A model generated the notes under the pieces. The model saw only the letters and a program-made list of their open reading frames with translations, did not search any database and was not told the origin of the DNA. A DNA stretch of 8,677 nucleotides, taken from the NCBI GenBank assembly GCA_900320415.1, contig ONSE01000190.1, forward strand, positions 1 to 8,677, given 5' to 3'. Below, piece after piece: positions 5,874 through 8,677 of the stretch. How positions within the stretch are numbered: the first letter of the stretch is position 1; the number at the start of each line of letters is the position of its first letter. Made by a program: the position numbers and the translations under genes. Source of the stretch: an uncultured Eubacteriales bacterium. Lineage in GTDB: Bacteria > Bacillota > Clostridia > Oscillospirales > Acutalibacteraceae.

Positions 5874-5902
5874 TTGTGCGGAACCGTTTTTTATGGTACA
5901 AT
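5874..5902 (+). promoter_or_regulatory. Promoter for lepA-sirtuin operon
   Basis: TTGTGC at 5874-5879 is followed after 17 bp by TACAAT at 5897-5902, with TG at 5894-5895 one base upstream of the -10 (extended -10). Transcription would start near 5908-5911, leaving a leader of about 25 nt to the ATG at 5933. Confidence 0.72.
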
Positions 5903-5932
5903 GAAATATATATGTGAAAAAGGGTGATATCA

Positions 5933-7744
5933 ATGTCATTTCCTCAGGATAAAATCAGAAATTTCAGCATCATCGCGCACATCGACCACGGAAAGAGCAC
6001 GCTCGCGGACAGAATTCTCGAGCAGACCAACGCCGTTTCCGCGCGCGATATGGAGGCGCAGCTCCTCGACGACATGGAGCTGGAGCGTGAAAGAGGCATT
6101 ACCATCAAGGCGCGCGCCGTCAGCGTGATGTATGAAGCCGACGACGGCGAGCAGTATTTGTTCAATCTGATCGACACCCCCGGACACGTCGATTTCAATT
6201 ACGAGGTTTCCCGTTCCCTCGCCGCCTGTGAGGGCGCGATTTTGGTGGTGGACGCCTCCCAGGGAATCGAGGCGCAGACCCTTGCCAATACCTATCTGGC
6301 GGTGGACAGCGGTCTGGAGATCGTTCCCGTCGTCAACAAGATCGACCTGCCCAGCGCCGACCCTGACAGGGTGATCACCGAGATCGAGGACGTCATCGGC
6401 ATTCCAGCCGAGGACGCGCCCAAGATCTCCGCCAAGGCGGGTATCAATATCCGCGCGGTGCTTGAGAAGGTCGTTTCCGACATTCCCGCCCCGACGGGAG
6501 ATATCAATGCGCCGCTGCGCGCGCTGATTTTCGACAGCTACTATGACAGCTACAAGGGCGTTATTATTTACGTCCGTCTGAAGGAGGGTCAGATCCACCC
6601 GGGCGACGAGTTCAAGCTGATGGCGACCGGCTCCGTGTTCAATGTTGTGGAGTGCGGCATCATGCGCGCGACCAGCATGGAAAAGACCGACGGACTTTAC
6701 GCGGGCGAGGTCGGCTATATCTCGGGCTCGATCAAGACCCTCGCGGACGCGAAGGTGGGAGATACCGTCACCCTGGCGGACAATCCCGCCTCAGAGCCTC
6801 TTCCCGGCTACCGCGAAGCCCAGCCGATGGTGTTCTGCGGCATCTATCCCGTGGACGGCGCGAAGTACGGCGATCTGAAGGACGCCCTCGAGAAGCTGCA
6901 GCTCAATGACGCGGCGCTCTCCTTTGAGGCGGAGACCTCGGTTGCCCTGGGCTTCGGCTTCCGCTGCGGCTTCCTCGGACTGCTGCACATGGAGATCATC
7001 CAGGAGCGTCTGGAGAGAGAGTATCTTCTCGATCTGATCACCACCGCTCCGAGCGTAATTTACCGCATCACGCGCACCGACGGCACGGTGGAGATGATCG
7101 ACAATCCCACCAACTATCCCGACCCCTCGCTGATCGCGATGGCGGAGGAGCCCGTCACCAACGCGCATATCTATACGCCCAAGGAGTACGTCGGCAATAT
7201 TATGGAGCTGTGCCAGGACAGACGCGGCACCTTCGTCGATATGCAGTACATCGACGCCGACCGCGTGGATCTGCACTATGTGCTCCCCCTCGCGGAGATC
7301 ATTTACGACTTCTTCGATACCCTCAAGTCCCGCACACGCGGCTATGCCTCGTTTGACTACGAGCTGAAGGGCTATGTCCCCAGCGAGCTGGTCAAGCTCG
7401 ACATCATGCTCAACGGTGAGGTGGTGGACGCGCTCTCGTTCATCATCCACAAGGAAAAGGCGTACGGCAGGGCGAGAAAGATGGCGGAGAAGCTCAAGGA
7501 GAAGATTCCGAGACAGCTCTTCGAGGTGCCGATCCAGGCGTGCATCGGAGGCAAGATCATCGCGCGCGAGACGGTCAAGGCGATGCGCAAGGACGTTCTC
7601 GCCAAGTGCTACGGCGGCGACATCACCAGAAAGAAAAAGCTGCTCGAGAAGCAGAAGGAGGGCAAGAAGCGTATGCGCCAGCTGGGCACAGTGGAGGTGC
7701 CGCAGGAGGCGTTCATGGCGGTTCTCAAGCTCGACACAGACTGA
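5933..7744 (+). CDS. lepA: Elongation factor 4 (LepA)
   Basis: From the ATG at 5933 a 603-residue GTPase, the normal LepA length. LepA/EF4 binds ribosomes in the cytoplasm and is tied to back-translocation and to initiation or assembly quality. The GTPase motifs are all present: G1 AHIDHGKST (15-23), G2 around RGITIK (54-59), G3 DTPGH (81-85), G4 NKID (135-138) and G5 SAK (166-168). EF-G-like domains II, III and V follow. The LepA-specific C-terminal domain ends in KKRMRQLGTVEVPQEAF, close to the typical KKRMKxxGxVxxPQEAF ending that separates LepA from EF-G and TypA. A GTG at 5924 lies in frame and would add three residues, but it falls inside the ribosome site AAAGGG (5918-5923), which is well spaced for the ATG at 5933. 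The gene has its own promoter and is followed after 16 bp by the sirtuin gene, implying one operon. Confidence 0.97.
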   Translation: MSFPQDKIRNFSIIAHIDHGKSTLADRILEQTNAVSARDMEAQLLDDMELERERGITIKARAVSVMYEADDGEQYLFNLIDTPGHVDFNYEVSRSLAACEGAILVVDASQGIEAQTLANTYLAVDSGLEIVPVVNKIDLPSADPDRVITEIEDVIGIPAEDAPKISAKAGINIRAVLEKVVSDIPAPTGDINAPLRALIFDSYYDSYKGVIIYVRLKEGQIHPGDEFKLMATGSVFNVVECGIMRATSMEKTDGLYAGEVGYISGSIKTLADAKVGDTVTLADNPASEPLPGYREAQPMVFCGIYPVDGAKYGDLKDALEKLQLNDAALSFEAETSVALGFGFRCGFLGLLHMEIIQERLEREYLLDLITTAPSVIYRITRTDGTVEMIDNPTNYPDPSLIAMAEEPVTNAHIYTPKEYVGNIMELCQDRRGTFVDMQYIDADRVDLHYVLPLAEIIYDFFDTLKSRTRGYASFDYELKGYVPSELVKLDIMLNGEVVDALSFIIHKEKAYGRARKMAEKLKEKIPRQLFEVPIQACIGGKIIARETVKAMRKDVLAKCYGGDITRKKKLLEKQKEGKKRMRQLGTVEVPQEAFMAVLKLDTD

Positions 7745-7760
7745 TAAAGGAGTGGGCAGA

Positions 7761-8483
7761 ATGGCAGACGTGGAACAGCTTCAGAAAATCATTGACAACA
7801 GCAGCAGGATCGTCTTTTTCGGAGGCGCGGGCGTGAGCACCGAGAGCGGCATTCCCGACTTCCGCAGCGTGGACGGACTGTATAACCAGAAGTACGACTA
7901 TCCCCCGGAGGAGATTCTCAGCCACACATTTTTTATAAAAAAGACCGAGGAGTTTTACCGCTTCTACCGCGACAAGATGCTCTGCCTGGACAAGAAGCCC
8001 AACAAGGCGCACTACAAGCTCGCCGAGCTGGAAAAGGCGGGCAAGCTCAGCGCGGTCGTGACGCAGAATATCGACGGTCTGCACCAGGCGGCAGGCAGCA
8101 GGAGGGTGTATGAGCTGCACGGCAGCGTGCTGCGCAACTTCTGCCGCGTCTGCAGAAGGTTTTATTCGGCGGAGTACATCAAGAGCAGCGAGGGTGTGCC
8201 GCGGTGCGAATGCGGCGGCATCATCAAGCCCGACGTGGTGCTTTATGAAGAGGGACTCGATGACAGCGTCGTGACGGGCGCCCTGAACGCGATCCAGACG
8301 GCGGACACCCTGATCATCGCGGGCACGAGCCTGACGGTTTATCCCGCCGCGGGGTTCATCCGCTACTTCCGCGGCAGCAATATTGTTCTGATCAACCGCG
8401 ACGCCACGCCCTACGATTCCCACGCGGATTTGGTGTTCCATGAAAGCGTCGGCGCGCTGCTCGATCAGATTCAAGTGCGATAA
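7761..8483 (+). CDS. cobB: NAD-dependent protein deacylase, sirtuin (Sir2) family
   Basis: A 240-residue sirtuin, a cytoplasmic enzyme that removes acyl groups from lysine using NAD+. Motifs in order: the NAD-binding GAGVST (22-27) with SGIPDFRS (29-36), TQNIDGLH (101-108), catalytic His120 in ELHGS, four zinc cysteines at 128, 131, 149 and 151, then GTSLTVYPA (188-196) and the NAD-adenine pocket INRD (211-214). The second zinc pair is C-x-C (CECGG) rather than C-x-x-C, a form I believe is common in Clostridia. At the place of the E. coli CobB Tyr92/Arg95 desuccinylase pair this protein has Tyr66 but Tyr69 instead of Arg, so plain deacetylation is more likely than desuccinylation; that alignment is by eye. 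The ATG at 7761 has AAAGGAG at 7746-7752. The reading frame is open further upstream inside lepA, but that part is a shadow. Only 16 bp separates it from lepA. Confidence 0.94.
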   Translation: MADVEQLQKIIDNSSRIVFFGGAGVSTESGIPDFRSVDGLYNQKYDYPPEEILSHTFFIKKTEEFYRFYRDKMLCLDKKPNKAHYKLAELEKAGKLSAVVTQNIDGLHQAAGSRRVYELHGSVLRNFCRVCRRFYSAEYIKSSEGVPRCECGGIIKPDVVLYEEGLDDSVVTGALNAIQTADTLIIAGTSLTVYPAAGFIRYFRGSNIVLINRDATPYDSHADLVFHESVGALLDQIQVR

Positions 8484-8537
8484 ATCGGTACCGAAAAGAG
8501 TTCCAACGCAGAATTTTTACAAATTTGAAAAAAGCTA

Positions 8538-8569
8538 TTGACAAAACGCCTGTCATGTGGTATTATAAT
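8538..8569 (+). promoter_or_regulatory. Strong promoter for initiator tRNA
   Basis: A consensus TTGACA at 8538-8543 is followed after 17 bp by TATTAT at 8561-8566, with TG one base upstream (8558-8559). An overlapping perfect TATAAT at 8564-8569 would give a 20-bp spacer. The stretch 8512-8535 upstream is very A/T-rich and could act as an UP element, as is usual for stable RNA promoters. The leader contains a small hairpin, CTGTC (8574-8578) with GACAG (8583-8587). Confidence 0.88.
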
Positions 8570-8600
8570 ATAGCTGTCAGGGGACAGTGGAAATAAATAT

Positions 8601-8677
<77 letters not shown>

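Noticed and set aside
5513..5917. A 134-codon plus-strand frame opposite the minus-strand lipoprotein
   Set aside because: It is antisense to a gene with a good signal peptide, SD and promoter, and it runs through the divergent promoter region.
7374..7760. Upstream extension of the sirtuin reading frame into lepA
   Set aside because: The added Arg/Ser-rich sequence is an out-of-frame shadow of lepA; the ATG at 7761 has a strong SD and gives the normal sirtuin N-terminus.
8485..8494. Palindrome TCGGTACCGA after the sirtuin stop
   Set aside because: It has no loop and no following T-run, so it is not a terminator; a 10-bp palindrome can arise by chance.

Overview
The window looks like ordinary chromosome from a Gram-positive (monoderm) Clostridia member, most likely an Oscillospiraceae/Ruminococcaceae-type gut bacterium. 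The reasons are the GC-rich coding style, strong AAGGAG-type ribosome binding sites, three lipobox lipoproteins with Firmicutes-style signal peptides, and the flavour of GyrA, LepA and the sirtuin. This placement rests on protein character and was not checked by any search.

Layout from left to right: (1) 23-3082, a small hot-dog thioesterase followed after 63 bp by gyrA (DNA gyrase subunit A with an acidic C-terminal tail). No promoter is seen between them, and the unit ends in a strong intrinsic terminator near 3141-3175. (2) 3220-4986, a clear extended -10 promoter, a lipoprotein that resembles an extracellular Cache-type ligand-binding domain, a very stable 15-bp hairpin, a second unrelated lipoprotein with a cysteine-rich signal peptide, and a textbook terminator. 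(3) 4987-5292, about 300 bp with no convincing gene. It holds a fragment resembling a dispersed intergenic repeat, short direct and inverted repeats, and a possible orphan promoter overlapped by a 10-bp palindrome. (4) 5293-5796 on the minus strand, a third small lipoprotein with a TTG start, divergent from lepA across a compact two-way promoter region. (5) 5933-8483, lepA (elongation factor 4) followed after 16 bp by a sirtuin (cobB-like), very probably one operon. (6) 8538-8677, a strong promoter and an initiator tRNA-fMet (CAT) with encoded CCA; the window ends on the last base of the tRNA.

The housekeeping genes concern DNA topology (gyrA), translation (lepA, initiator tRNA) and NAD-dependent protein deacylation (sirtuin). 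The least explained part is the lipoprotein cluster and the gene-free stretch between gyrA and lepA. I see no CRISPR array, phage, transposon, toxin-antitoxin or defence locus, and I do not claim a new system. The observations most worth checking are a hairpin that may bridge a distant Shine-Dalgarno to its start codon, a stand-alone Cache-like lipoprotein, and a GyrA carrying alanine at the main quinolone-resistance position.
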